The notes: a model not told the origin generated them from the letters alone. A DNA stretch of 7,101 nucleotides from DATGMB01 sp035293845 (GCA_035293845.1 DATGMB010000238.1:1-7101); one strand, 5' to 3'; positions 1 through 6,491 are shown, counted from the first letter of the stretch. Made by a program: numbers and translations.

Positions 1-703
1 AGTCCATGGAGATGTCGTATTCGCCCGTCAGGCCGGTCTTATCGACCACGGGGCGCCCCAACTGCTCGCTGAGAACGTCGGAAAGCCGCTCCATGGTCAC
101 GTTCGAGCCCTGCATGCGGAGGCCCTTGGGGCCGATCATGAGTCCCATTCCCCGGCCGCCGCGGCCCATCGGTTTGGACGGCATTCCATCCGGTCCGATT
201 TTGGGAGGCGGCGGAGGAGCGGAGTCGCCAGTGGCCGGGTCGATCTTCGGCGATTCTTTCATCTTCACGCCGCCCTTCGCCACCACCAGCGCGTAGACCG
301 GTCCGTCCTTGCTCTCCTTGTGGACCACCAGCTTGAAGCGCTCGGCGAGGAGATTCTGGAGCATGACATAGAACTGCTCTTTGGTGGTGCCCGGCGGCAC
401 CTTGGCGGTGATATCGAAGCGCTCCGAATCCATCCAGGAAGGGCCCGAGACCTGATAGTTCCGGACATTGTAGGCCGCGGCGATGAGGCGGCTGAGGGGC
501 ATACCCATGGCCTGCCACTGGCCGGGATCATTGGTGCCGGGGCCGCCACGGATGCCCATCATCATCATGGGGCCTTTGGGGCCCATCTGGGGCGGCGCGG
601 CCGGCTTGACCGTGGCGACTTCGAACGCCGGGCCTTTGGGCTGCTGCGCCACGGCCGCGCAGCAAAGGATAGAGGCGGCCAGGACCGCCGGGAATCGGAA
701 CAT
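1..703 (-). CDS. TIGR03435 family secreted protein, 3' end cut by the window edge
   Basis: The minus-strand frame is open from ATG at 703-701 to the window edge: 234 residues, no stop. GGAG (complement of 709-712) lies 5 bases before the ATG and supports this start. Residues 1-19 look like a signal peptide with an AVA-QQ cleavage site. The family core follows in order: FEVATVKP (27-34), GGPGTNDPGQW (53-63), YQVSGPSWMDSERFDI (83-98), MLQNLLAERFKLVVH (114-128), a Pro/Gly/Met-rich linker (about 160-198), and RPVVDKTGLTGEYD (217-230). These are the hallmarks of TIGR03435, a family abundant in Acidobacteria whose molecular function is unknown. Only the C-terminal beta-rich tail, perhaps 30-40 residues, should lie outside the window. 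The protein is probably exported to the periplasm or cell surface. It is transcribed divergently from the neighbouring permease gene. An unusual feature is the Met-rich run MMMMG at 46-50. Confidence 0.9.
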   Translation of the reverse strand, partial: MFRFPAVLAASILCCAAVAQQPKGPAFEVATVKPAAPPQMGPKGPMMMMGIRGGPGTNDPGQWQAMGMPLSRLIAAAYNVRNYQVSGPSWMDSERFDITAKVPPGTTKEQFYVMLQNLLAERFKLVVHKESKDGPVYALVVAKGGVKMKESPKIDPATGDSAPPPPPKIGPDGMPSKPMGRGGRGMGLMIGPKGLRMQGSNVTMERLSDVLSEQLGRPVVDKTGLTGEYDISMD

Positions 704-792
704 GTGATCTCCAGTCTCATCTTAAGACGCCACCAGGTCCCAAATGTTTGACAAGCGAAACCCGGCACCGGCGTTTGCGTCCGTGTCCTGTG

Positions 793-2430
793 ATGCCCAA
801 TCACTTCCTGCCATTCCGGATGGATCTGCGGCTGGCGCTGCGATGGTTCCGCCGCGCGCCGGCGGCAACGGCGATCGCGGTGGCTTCGATTGCGCTCAGC
901 GTCGGGGCGGTGGCGGCGGTGTTCACGGCCGTACGGGCGGTGCTGATCCAGCCGCTGCCGTATGCGCGGCCGGAGGAGCTGGTGCAGATCCGCGGAGAGA
1001 CGGCCGGCGCGCGCGAATCCATCGGAGATTGGGTGATGGCCCTCGAGGCGGATGGCATTCTGCGGCAATCGCGGACCCTGGCTTCCGTGGGGGCCTGGAA
1101 CAATTCCGTCTTCGAGCTGGCGGGCGATGGCGGTGCGCCGCCTGAGGCTGCGTACGGCCTGCAGGTCACCGCCGGCCTGATGCGCACGCTTGGCGTCGCG
1201 CCGATGCTCGGCCGGGGGATCGAGCCGGAGGACGAGGCTGCGCCGGAGCAGACGATCCTTCTGAGCTACGGCCTCTGGATGCGGCGGTTCCACGGCGACC
1301 GTGGCGTGGTGGGCCGCACGATCACGGTGAACGGGCACGACTGCCGCATCCTCGGCGTGATGGGGCCGGATTTCAATTTCCCGCTGCGGCGCGAGGCGGC
1401 GCACACGCCGTATCCGTACGTCGAGTTCTGGACGCCGATGTCGCTCGTAAAGCGCGCGCCGCGCAGCAGCACCGCGATCGTGGCGCGGCTGAAACCGGGC
1501 ATCGGCATGGCGCAGGCGGAGCAGGACGTGGCGGCGGTCGGGGCCGCGGTGGCGCGCGAGTATCCGGAGATCGAGCGTGGACGCGTGCTGCGGGTGGGGC
1601 GCCTGCTCGACCGGACGGTGGGCCGGACCGGCGAAGCTCTCTGGCTGCTGCTGGGCGCGGCAGCCATGTTCCTGCTGATCGGCTGCGCGAACGTCGCGAA
1701 TCTGCTGCTGGCGCGCGGCCTGGCGCGCGAACGGGAGATGGCGGTTCGCGCGGCGTTGGGCGCGGGGCGGTGGCGGATCGCGCGGCAGTTGCTGACCGAA
1801 GCGGCCGTGCTCGCGGCGGCGGGCGGCGCGGCAGGGTTCGCTCTGGCCGCGGCGGCGTGGCGCGTGCTGCCGCGGCTCGCCCCGGTTTCGATTCCGCGCC
1901 TGGCGGCGGCGCGCGCGGATTGGGGGGTGCTGGCGGTGTCGCTGGGTGTAGCGATCGCGAGCAGTCTCCTGTTCGGCCTCGCGCCGGCGCTGCGGGCGGC
2001 GCGGACGAGCGGGCTGGGCGCGCGCGGCGCCGCGGCGGGCCGGCGGGACCGGCTGCGGGCGGCGCTGGTCGCCGCCGAGGTGGCGATCACGGTGGCGCTG
2101 GCGGTGACGGGCGGGCGCCTCGCGGGAGGCTTCCTCGGGCTGCTCCGGACCGACCCCGGGTTCACGGCGGACCGCGTGCTCGCGGCCGTCGTGCTGCCCC
2201 AGCCGGCGCGGTACAAGGGTGCGGCGCGGGCCGTGGTCTACCGGCGATTTTTGGATGCCGTGCGGGAGATTCCGGGTGTAGAAAGCGCCGGGACCGTCGA
2301 TGCGATGCCCTTCAGCGGTGAGAACCATGGCGGCTTTATTGACGCAGAGACACAGAGACACAGAGACACAGAGAAGACATTGAGAGCTCCGCGTCTGCGT
2401 GTCTGTGCGTCAAGAAGCCGGCCTCGCTAA
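793..2430 (+). CDS. ADOP-type ABC transporter permease, C-terminally truncated (probable pseudogene)
   Basis: Numbered from ATG 793, the protein has 545 residues. It opens with the family N-terminus MDLRLALRWFRRAP (10-23) and a first membrane segment (about 24-47). A MacB-type periplasmic domain follows (about 50-270), then an FtsX-like domain with three membrane segments (about 283-403) carrying the signature ANVANLLLARGLAREREMAV (299-318). A fourth membrane helix (about 425-447) begins the second half typical of ADOP proteins (DPGFTADRVL, then REIPGVESAG at 491-500). Homology stops at residue 516. The last 29 residues (DAETQRHRDTEK...) are translation of a palindromic repeat and flanking DNA. 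Full ADOP proteins are about 800 residues, so the second periplasmic domain and second FtsX domain are missing. There is no obvious Shine-Dalgarno; ATG 820 fits the family N-terminus equally well, and TTG 748 is also in frame. The gene is extremely GC-rich (56 of 60 bases at 1981-2040). ADOPs are usually encoded without a dedicated ATPase gene. Family call is secure; remaining function is doubtful. Confidence 0.85.
   Translation: MPNHFLPFRMDLRLALRWFRRAPAATAIAVASIALSVGAVAAVFTAVRAVLIQPLPYARPEELVQIRGETAGARESIGDWVMALEADGILRQSRTLASVGAWNNSVFELAGDGGAPPEAAYGLQVTAGLMRTLGVAPMLGRGIEPEDEAAPEQTILLSYGLWMRRFHGDRGVVGRTITVNGHDCRILGVMGPDFNFPLRREAAHTPYPYVEFWTPMSLVKRAPRSSTAIVARLKPGIGMAQAEQDVAAVGAAVAREYPEIERGRVLRVGRLLDRTVGRTGEALWLLLGAAAMFLLIGCANVANLLLARGLAREREMAVRAALGAGRWRIARQLLTEAAVLAAAGGAAGFALAAAAWRVLPRLAPVSIPRLAAARADWGVLAVSLGVAIASSLLFGLAPALRAARTSGLGARGAAAGRRDRLRAALVAAEVAITVALAVTGGRLAGGFLGLLRTDPGFTADRVLAAVVLPQPARYKGAARAVVYRRFLDAVREIPGVESAGTVDAMPFSGENHGGFIDAETQRHRDTEKTLRAPRLRVCASRSRPR
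2339..2413. repeat. 75-bp imperfect palindromic repeat with internal octamer tandem
   Basis: The element starts with TTGACGCA (2339-2346) and ends with its exact reverse complement TGCGTCAA (2406-2413). Comparing the outer 27 bases of each arm gives 22 matches. The left arm is a tandem array of the octamer GACRCAGA, four copies from 2341 to 2372. Sequences of the GACGCAGAGACACAGAG kind are, as far as I recall, dispersed intergenic repeats in several bacterial groups; I could not check that here. It sits exactly where the ADOP homology ends, so it marks an insertion or a deletion endpoint. I see no target-site duplication in the immediate flanks and no transposase, so a MITE-like or REP-like nature is only a guess. 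Confidence 0.8.
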
Positions 2431-2499
2431 ACCGATTCGGCCTCATTCGTCTCCAATCCGGGAACAAACGACGGCCTTCGTGCGTCACCCTATTGACCC

Positions 2500-3759
2500 G
2501 TGCCCAAAACTCGACACCTGCAGTTCAGCGCCTCCTTCTGGGAAGCTACGCGGATCGCTCTCGATTCGCTGCGCAAGAACAAGCTTCGCAGCTTTCTCAC
2601 GCTGCTCGGCATTATTCTCGCCACCACGACGCTGATCGCCGTGACAGCGCTGATTCACGGGATGGATGTCTACATCGCGGAGAAAGTCTCGAACATGGGC
2701 GCCGATGGGTTCCGCGTAGTGCGCATGGCGTGGTTCGGGCCGTGGGACCCCAAGAAGTTCTTCGAGATGGACAAGCGCAACCCGCAGATCAAGGCGGATG
2801 AATACGACTTCGTCAAGGCCAAGGCCACAATGCTGCGCGATGTCGGGATGATGGCCGGGCGCCGGGCGCGCGTCTCTTATAAGGGCGCGACTATGGAGGA
2901 TGTCAACGTCCAGGGAATTACCGATAACATCCTCGGGATTAACAATGTCCAGGTCGATACCGGCCGCGGCATCACTTATGAGGAGGTGCGGCGGCATGCG
3001 CCCGTCGTATTTATCGGGAACGACGTGCGGAGCAAGTTTTTCGAGAACAAGGACCCCATCGGCAAGGTGATCACGGTCGAGGGCGTGCCGTATGAGGTGG
3101 TCGGCGTGGCCAAAACGCTGGGTAGCGTGTTCGGCAACTCGCAGGACAATTTCGTGATGGTCCCGATCGAAAGCTATTTCAAAACTTACGGCAGCCACAA
3201 CGGGCTTTCCATGGTGGCGAAGGCGATCGACAACCAGCACCTGGCGGAGGCGGAGGACGAAGTGCGGGTGCTGATGCGCGCCTACCGCCATCTGCGTCCG
3301 GGCCAGGACGATAATTTCAGCATCTTCGCGTCGGAAACCATCGTGAGCCTGTGGCAGCGCCTGACGGCGGCGATCGCGGGCATGGCGGTGGGGATCGTTT
3401 CGGTGTTCATGGTGGTGGGCGGCATCGTGATCATGAACATCATGCTGGCGGTGGTCACGGAGCGGACCCGCGAGATCGGCATCCGCAAGTCGCTCGGCGC
3501 GCGCCGCCGCGACATTCTCAATCAGTATCTGGTGGAATCGGCGGTGCTCGCCGGCATGGGCGGGCTGATCGGGGTCGGCCTGGCGTGGTGTGTCTCGGCG
3601 CTGGTGCGCAATCTGTTTTCGGTGCCGATGGCGATGCCGTACTCGTCGGTGGCGATCGGAGTCGGTCTTTCGGCGACGGTGGGGCTGTTTTTCGGGATCT
3701 ATCCGGCGCGCCGCGCCGCGCGTCTCGACCCCATCGAAGCCCTGCGGGTGGAAAGGTAA
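2500..3759 (+). CDS. MacB/FtsX-type ABC transporter permease subunit (first of a pair)
   Basis: The product has 419 residues and the classic MacB-like layout: a cytoplasmic N-terminus, membrane helix 1 (about 31-52, after RKNKLR), a large periplasmic MacB_PCD domain (about 55-280), then an FtsX domain with three helices (about 291-316, 345-372, 380-402). The MacB signature NIMLAVVTERTREIGIRKS (312-330) precedes GARRRDIL, and the C-terminus is the usual ARLDPIEALR. Such permeases move substrates out of the inner membrane or drive periplasmic transfer by mechanotransmission; the substrate cannot be read from sequence. The start is GTG 2500; there is no clear Shine-Dalgarno, but helix 1 requires a start close to here and no in-frame ATG precedes it. 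Twelve bases separate its stop from the next permease, so the two are almost certainly co-transcribed. Neither carries a fused ATPase domain. Confidence 0.9.
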   Translation: MPKTRHLQFSASFWEATRIALDSLRKNKLRSFLTLLGIILATTTLIAVTALIHGMDVYIAEKVSNMGADGFRVVRMAWFGPWDPKKFFEMDKRNPQIKADEYDFVKAKATMLRDVGMMAGRRARVSYKGATMEDVNVQGITDNILGINNVQVDTGRGITYEEVRRHAPVVFIGNDVRSKFFENKDPIGKVITVEGVPYEVVGVAKTLGSVFGNSQDNFVMVPIESYFKTYGSHNGLSMVAKAIDNQHLAEAEDEVRVLMRAYRHLRPGQDDNFSIFASETIVSLWQRLTAAIAGMAVGIVSVFMVVGGIVIMNIMLAVVTERTREIGIRKSLGARRRDILNQYLVESAVLAGMGGLIGVGLAWCVSALVRNLFSVPMAMPYSSVAIGVGLSATVGLFFGIYPARRAARLDPIEALRVER

Positions 3760-3771
3760 CTGCGGCGTCCT

Positions 3772-5010
3772 ATGCTCAAACGCGCTTTCGCCAACGGCAT
3801 CGTTCTGGCGTTTCAGACCATTCGCACGTATAAGCTGCGGGCTTTCCTTACGGTACTGGGGGTGATCATCGGCACCGGCACGATCATCGGGGTCAGCGCC
3901 ATCCTGACGGGCTTCGACGCCTCGGTCTCCGCCATGCTGCGCAGCTTCGGGCCGAATTCGATCATCGTGTTCAAGTTCCCGGTCGGGCCGCGCAACCACG
4001 GCCTCAGCGCGGAAGAGCGCACGCGCAAGGACCTGACGTACGAGAACACCGTCGAAATCCGCGAGCGCTGCCCGGACGTGGAAGACGTCTCGACGATGCT
4101 GTTCCCCAATGTAAACACGATCAATGCGCATTACCGCGGCAATGACATGTACGGCGTGAACGCGTTCGGGGTCGAGGAGGCGTACGCGCGCGGCGGGCAG
4201 GTAGATCTGCACCTCGGCCGCTTCTTCACCGACGAGGAGAACCGGCGCCGCATGATGGTGGCGGTGATCGGGGAGGACATCGAAAAGGGGCTGTACGCCG
4301 GGGTCGACCCGATCGGCAAGACCATCCTGGTGGATGGGCACGAGTTCACCGTGATTGGCACGATGATCCGCCCCGCGGCGTCGTTTTTCGGCGATGGCGA
4401 CAACCGCGTGCTGCTGCCTTATTGGACCATGCAGAAGATGTACCCCGGGGCGCGCGAGAACGCCATCGTGGTGACGGCGAAGGACGGCAAGCTGCCGCAG
4501 GCAACCGACGAGATCCGCACCGTGCTGCGCATCGCGCGCCGCGTTCCCTACGATAAGCCGGATAATTTCGCGCTTTCGACCGCCGAGCAGATGATCTCGG
4601 ATTTCCACCAGATTACGGCGGTGATGTTCCTGGTGATGGCGGTGCTGAGCTCGATCGGCCTGCTGGTGGGAGGGATCGGCGTCATGAACATCATGCTGGT
4701 TTCGGTCACGGAGCGAACCTATGAGATTGGGATTCGAAAAGCGATCGGCGCGCGGCGGGCGGACATCCTGGTGCAATTTCTGCTGGAAGCGTCGGTGCTG
4801 ACGCTGCTCGGCGGCGTGGCGGGAATCATCTTCGGCTGGGCGATCGCGCTGATCAGCCGGCTGATCTTCACCTCGATTCCGGCCGCGGTGCCGCTGTGGG
4901 CCGCCGTGCTGGGGATCGTCGTATCGGTGAGCGTGGGCCTGTTCTTCGGGATGTGGCCGGCGAACAAGGCATCGCGCCTCGACCCGGTGGTGGCGCTGCG
5001 GTACGAATAA
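3772..5010 (+). CDS. MacB/FtsX-type ABC transporter permease subunit (second of a pair)
   Basis: The product has 412 residues with the same architecture as the upstream gene: helix 1 (about 24-45), MacB_PCD periplasmic domain (about 48-272), and an FtsX domain with helices at about 283-309, 337-365 and 377-397. The signature MNIMLVSVTERTYEIGIRKA (305-324) is closer to canonical MacB than its partner's. The C-terminus is ASRLDPVVALRYE. ATG 3772 follows the upstream stop by 12 bases; no strong Shine-Dalgarno lies between (a purine-rich GAAAGG overlaps the upstream stop region), suggesting translational coupling. The two proteins differ enough in the periplasmic domain to be an old duplication and probably assemble as a heterodimer. 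The ATPase and any HlyD-type adaptor must be encoded outside the window. No clear intrinsic terminator follows the stop. Confidence 0.9.
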   Translation: MLKRAFANGIVLAFQTIRTYKLRAFLTVLGVIIGTGTIIGVSAILTGFDASVSAMLRSFGPNSIIVFKFPVGPRNHGLSAEERTRKDLTYENTVEIRERCPDVEDVSTMLFPNVNTINAHYRGNDMYGVNAFGVEEAYARGGQVDLHLGRFFTDEENRRRMMVAVIGEDIEKGLYAGVDPIGKTILVDGHEFTVIGTMIRPAASFFGDGDNRVLLPYWTMQKMYPGARENAIVVTAKDGKLPQATDEIRTVLRIARRVPYDKPDNFALSTAEQMISDFHQITAVMFLVMAVLSSIGLLVGGIGVMNIMLVSVTERTYEIGIRKAIGARRADILVQFLLEASVLTLLGGVAGIIFGWAIALISRLIFTSIPAAVPLWAAVLGIVVSVSVGLFFGMWPANKASRLDPVVALRYE

Positions 5011-5172
5011 CGCAATTTTGCAAAACGAACCCAACATTCCGCCTAAGCTGCTGATGACATAGGGGAAAGCAGCGTTTCACATATACCGGCATAACTCGTG
5101 AAGCTGGTGGCCTGATCACCCTGCCTTTGCAACGCTCCGCGTCCGAATCATCCGACTCAGGGAATTTCCCCA

Positions 5173-5197
5173 TTGACATACCCCCCGACCATATACT
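5173..5197 (+). promoter_or_regulatory. Candidate promoter for the second TIGR03435 gene (weak)
   Basis: A perfect TTGACA (5173-5178) is followed by TATACT (5192-5197). The spacer is only 13 bases, shorter than the usual 16-18, and nothing good lies at standard spacing (CTTACT at 17). Either the promoter is atypical or the TTGACA is fortuitous. A leader of about 130 bases to ATG 5338 would result. Confidence 0.3.
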
Positions 5198-5212
5198 TAC
5201 TGAAAGGGGGGT
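5180..5212. repeat. Inverted repeat ACCCCCC ... GGGGGGT
   Basis: ACCCCCC (5180-5186) and its exact reverse complement GGGGGGT (5206-5212) are separated by 19 bases. The left arm lies immediately behind the TTGACA and the intervening bases carry the possible -10 element, so it could be an operator or a DNA or RNA structure covering transcription initiation. The function is inferred from position only. Confidence 0.5.
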
Positions 5213-5337
5213 CCGACACGTTGAAACCACACAAAGTCTTATTCAGGGCACTCCGGGCGGACAGAACCTGGATTGCACGGTCAGTAGAAGGTGGCACGAG
5301 GCCACATCGATTGATTGGTCGTTGCGGAGGGATGAAC

Positions 5338-6122
5338 ATGCACGTATATCACAGACGCCCGCTGGCTTTGCTAGCCTGCTGGGTCGTGGGTTCGCTAGCC
5401 GGCCGGCCGCAATCGGCTGGAATCCCTGACGGCCACCCTCATTTGGTCAACCACCTCCGTCGGGATGGTCGGAGAGGGTGCTAGCCGGTGGTCGAGTACA
5501 AGGCAGAGACCACGGAAGATATACGATGTACCAGACGCCGCTGAAAGTGCTCCTTCAGATGGCCTATCAACTGCCTGCGTACCGAATCTCGGGACCAGGG
5601 TGGATTGAGTCCGAGAGATACGACGTACTCGCTACGATACCGCCCGAGACCCCTGACGACAAGGTTCTGCTAATGCTGCAGAGCCTATTAGAGGACCGGT
5701 TCCACTTGGTGATCCACTGGGAAAGTAGAGAGACACCCTGCTACGTGCTTCTTGTGGACAAGAAGGGCCCGAGGCTTGAGGTGGCTACACCTGGCACCGT
5801 GCCCATCGTCCGCCCAACACCAAGTAGTCTAGTGGCACAGAACAGGTCCATGCGAGACTTGGCGGGAATACTCATGCGGTGGACGGACCGGCCGGTCGTC
5901 GACATGACGGGGTTGCCCGGATCGTACAACTTTAAACTTGACTGGCGTAGCCCCTCGGCAGCTAGCATTTCCGAAGATAGCCCGTTGCCTCTCGCAGGAA
6001 TTAGGGACTCGAGTGGCCCACTACAGGCGCTAGCAGCCCTTGGGCTGCGAGCGGAGGCCAGACGCGTGAGACTGGATTTCCTGATCGTAGACAGGGCATC
6101 GAAGGATCCGGGCGAGAACTGA
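5338..6122 (+). pseudogene. TIGR03435 family protein, frameshifted after the signal peptide
   Basis: ATG 5338, with GGAGGG 6 bases upstream, opens a typical signal peptide: MHVYHRRP, hydrophobic LALLACWVVGSLAG, then RPQSAG. That frame leaves the family at about 5421 and stops at 5482-5484. The mature domain continues in another frame, from RPPSFGQPPPSGW (codons from 5430, just after an in-frame stop at 5427-5429) to TGA 6120-6122. It shows GRYTMYQTPLK, YRISGPGWIESERYD, MLQSLLEDRFHLVIH, DRPVVDMTGLPGSYNF and the family C-terminus LDFLIVDRASKDPGEN. Aligned to the copy at 1-703, only the FEVAS-type strand and a few bases are missing at 5420-5430. The largest open piece starts at GTG 5478 (214 residues; ATG 5526 is also possible) but lacks a signal peptide, so it would not be exported. 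Codon use is less GC-biased than in the permeases, with many AGA, AGG and CTA codons. Family identity is secure; loss of function is inferred. Confidence 0.8.
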
Positions 6123-6448
6123 TGCCGGACAGGCCATCCTGTGATTCAAGCAGGAGAGAGCCTACTGAGTCCCTTCTTAACGGTCCAGGCGATCGCCTGA
6201 AGCGAGTAGCCGGCGTCCAGCGACGCTTTAACGGGGATCGGTCTGTCTCGCACGGATGAACAGTGTACCGAGCACCCCGCCGGGATGGGTGAGCTGGGTC
6301 AGGGGTGTGGTGCGGCGGCTATCGCGCCACTGAGGAGGCGTGCAGCCGGGGGCGGCGAATTCATCCTCGGTCCGTAAGTATTTGAAAAACTTAAGCCAAC
6401 AACTGAAATACGTGGTCTCGTCACCTGCTGATACGAAAAGACGAAAAA
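6123..6448. other. Gene-free region between the broken TIGR03435 gene and hsp20
   Basis: About 326 bases with no supportable gene. A small hairpin ACAGG-CCAT-CCTGT sits just after the TIGR03435 stop (6129-6142) without a T-run. A 14-bp perfect palindrome is at 6186-6199. Short minus-strand readings such as SLDAGYSLQAIAWTVKKG look protein-like but are tiny and lie in frames that do not join; they may be relics or chance. From about 6370 the DNA becomes AT-richer and leads into the hsp20 promoter. Confidence 0.5.
6186..6199. repeat. 14-bp perfect palindrome CAGGCGATCGCCTG
   Basis: The sequence equals its own reverse complement over 14 bases and contains GCGATCGC. It lies in non-coding DNA but is not close to a promoter I can recognise. 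A palindrome of this length is not rare by chance in a window of this size. Confidence 0.5.
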
Positions 6449-6461
6449 TTCTTGACAAGAA
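6449..6461. promoter_or_regulatory. Candidate operator TTCTTGACAAGAA over the hsp20 -35 box
   Basis: Perfect inverted repeat TTCTTG-A-CAAGAA centred on the -35 hexamer of the hsp20 promoter. A repressor bound here would block RNA polymerase. It is not CIRCE (TTAGCACTC-N9-GAGTGCTAA) and not the full HAIR site of HspR, though its half-site shares CTTGA with HAIR. Operator function is inferred from position. Confidence 0.4.
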
Positions 6462-6480
6462 CACACGCATATTTTATGCT
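6452..6480 (+). promoter_or_regulatory. Sigma70-type promoter of hsp20
   Basis: TTGACA (6452-6457), a 17-base spacer, and TATGCT (6475-6480). The -35 is perfect and the -10 matches TATAAT at four of six positions. Predicted transcription start is near 6487, giving a leader of about 54 bases. The flanking DNA is AT-rich in an otherwise GC-rich window. The family resemblance to housekeeping promoters argues against an exclusive sigma32-type promoter. Confidence 0.7.
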
Positions 6481-6491
6481 TGCAAGTGGAT

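Larger units (their letters stand above)
5011..5337. other. Non-coding region between the permease operon and the second TIGR03435 gene
   Basis: About 327 bases without a supportable gene. It holds a candidate promoter and a C6/G6 inverted repeat (both listed separately), a small hairpin GTGGC-ACGAG-GCCAC at 5291-5305, and GGAGGG at 5326-5331, which is correctly placed 6 bases before ATG 5338. A weak 5-bp pairing between GCTGC near 5048 and GCAGC about 18 bases downstream has no T-run and is not a convincing terminator. Reading frames that cross this stretch have no family resemblance. Confidence 0.6.

Noticed and set aside
6..751. Plus-strand open frames opposite the first TIGR03435 gene
   Set aside because: The minus-strand frame carries the whole set of TIGR03435 motifs, a signal peptide and a ribosome site; the plus-strand frames have no family features.
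748..776. TTGACA at 748-753 as a -35 box for the ADOP gene
   Set aside because: No acceptable -10 hexamer at 16-18 bases downstream.
565..2361. A 598-codon open frame on the minus strand opposite the ADOP gene
   Set aside because: Arg/Pro/His-rich shadow of a very GC-rich gene; it also overlaps the true start of the TIGR03435 gene in a different frame.
2341..2374. CRISPR or microsatellite interpretation of the octamer array
   Set aside because: Units are adjacent with no spacers and there are no cas genes. The array is one arm of a larger palindrome.
2485..5037. An 850-codon open frame on the minus strand opposite both permeases
   Set aside because: It mirrors the two permease genes, is full of His, Arg, Asp and Gln as expected from reading GC-rich membrane-protein codons backward, and shows paired similar segments only because both permeases share an FtsX domain.
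5011..5060. Intrinsic terminator after the permease operon
   Set aside because: Only 4-5 bp pairings and no hairpin directly followed by a T-run.
5127..5429. Open frames crossing the leader of the second TIGR03435 gene (also one from TTG 5173)
   Set aside because: No ribosome site or family resemblance upstream of 5338. Only the part from ATG 5338 has a signal-peptide pattern.
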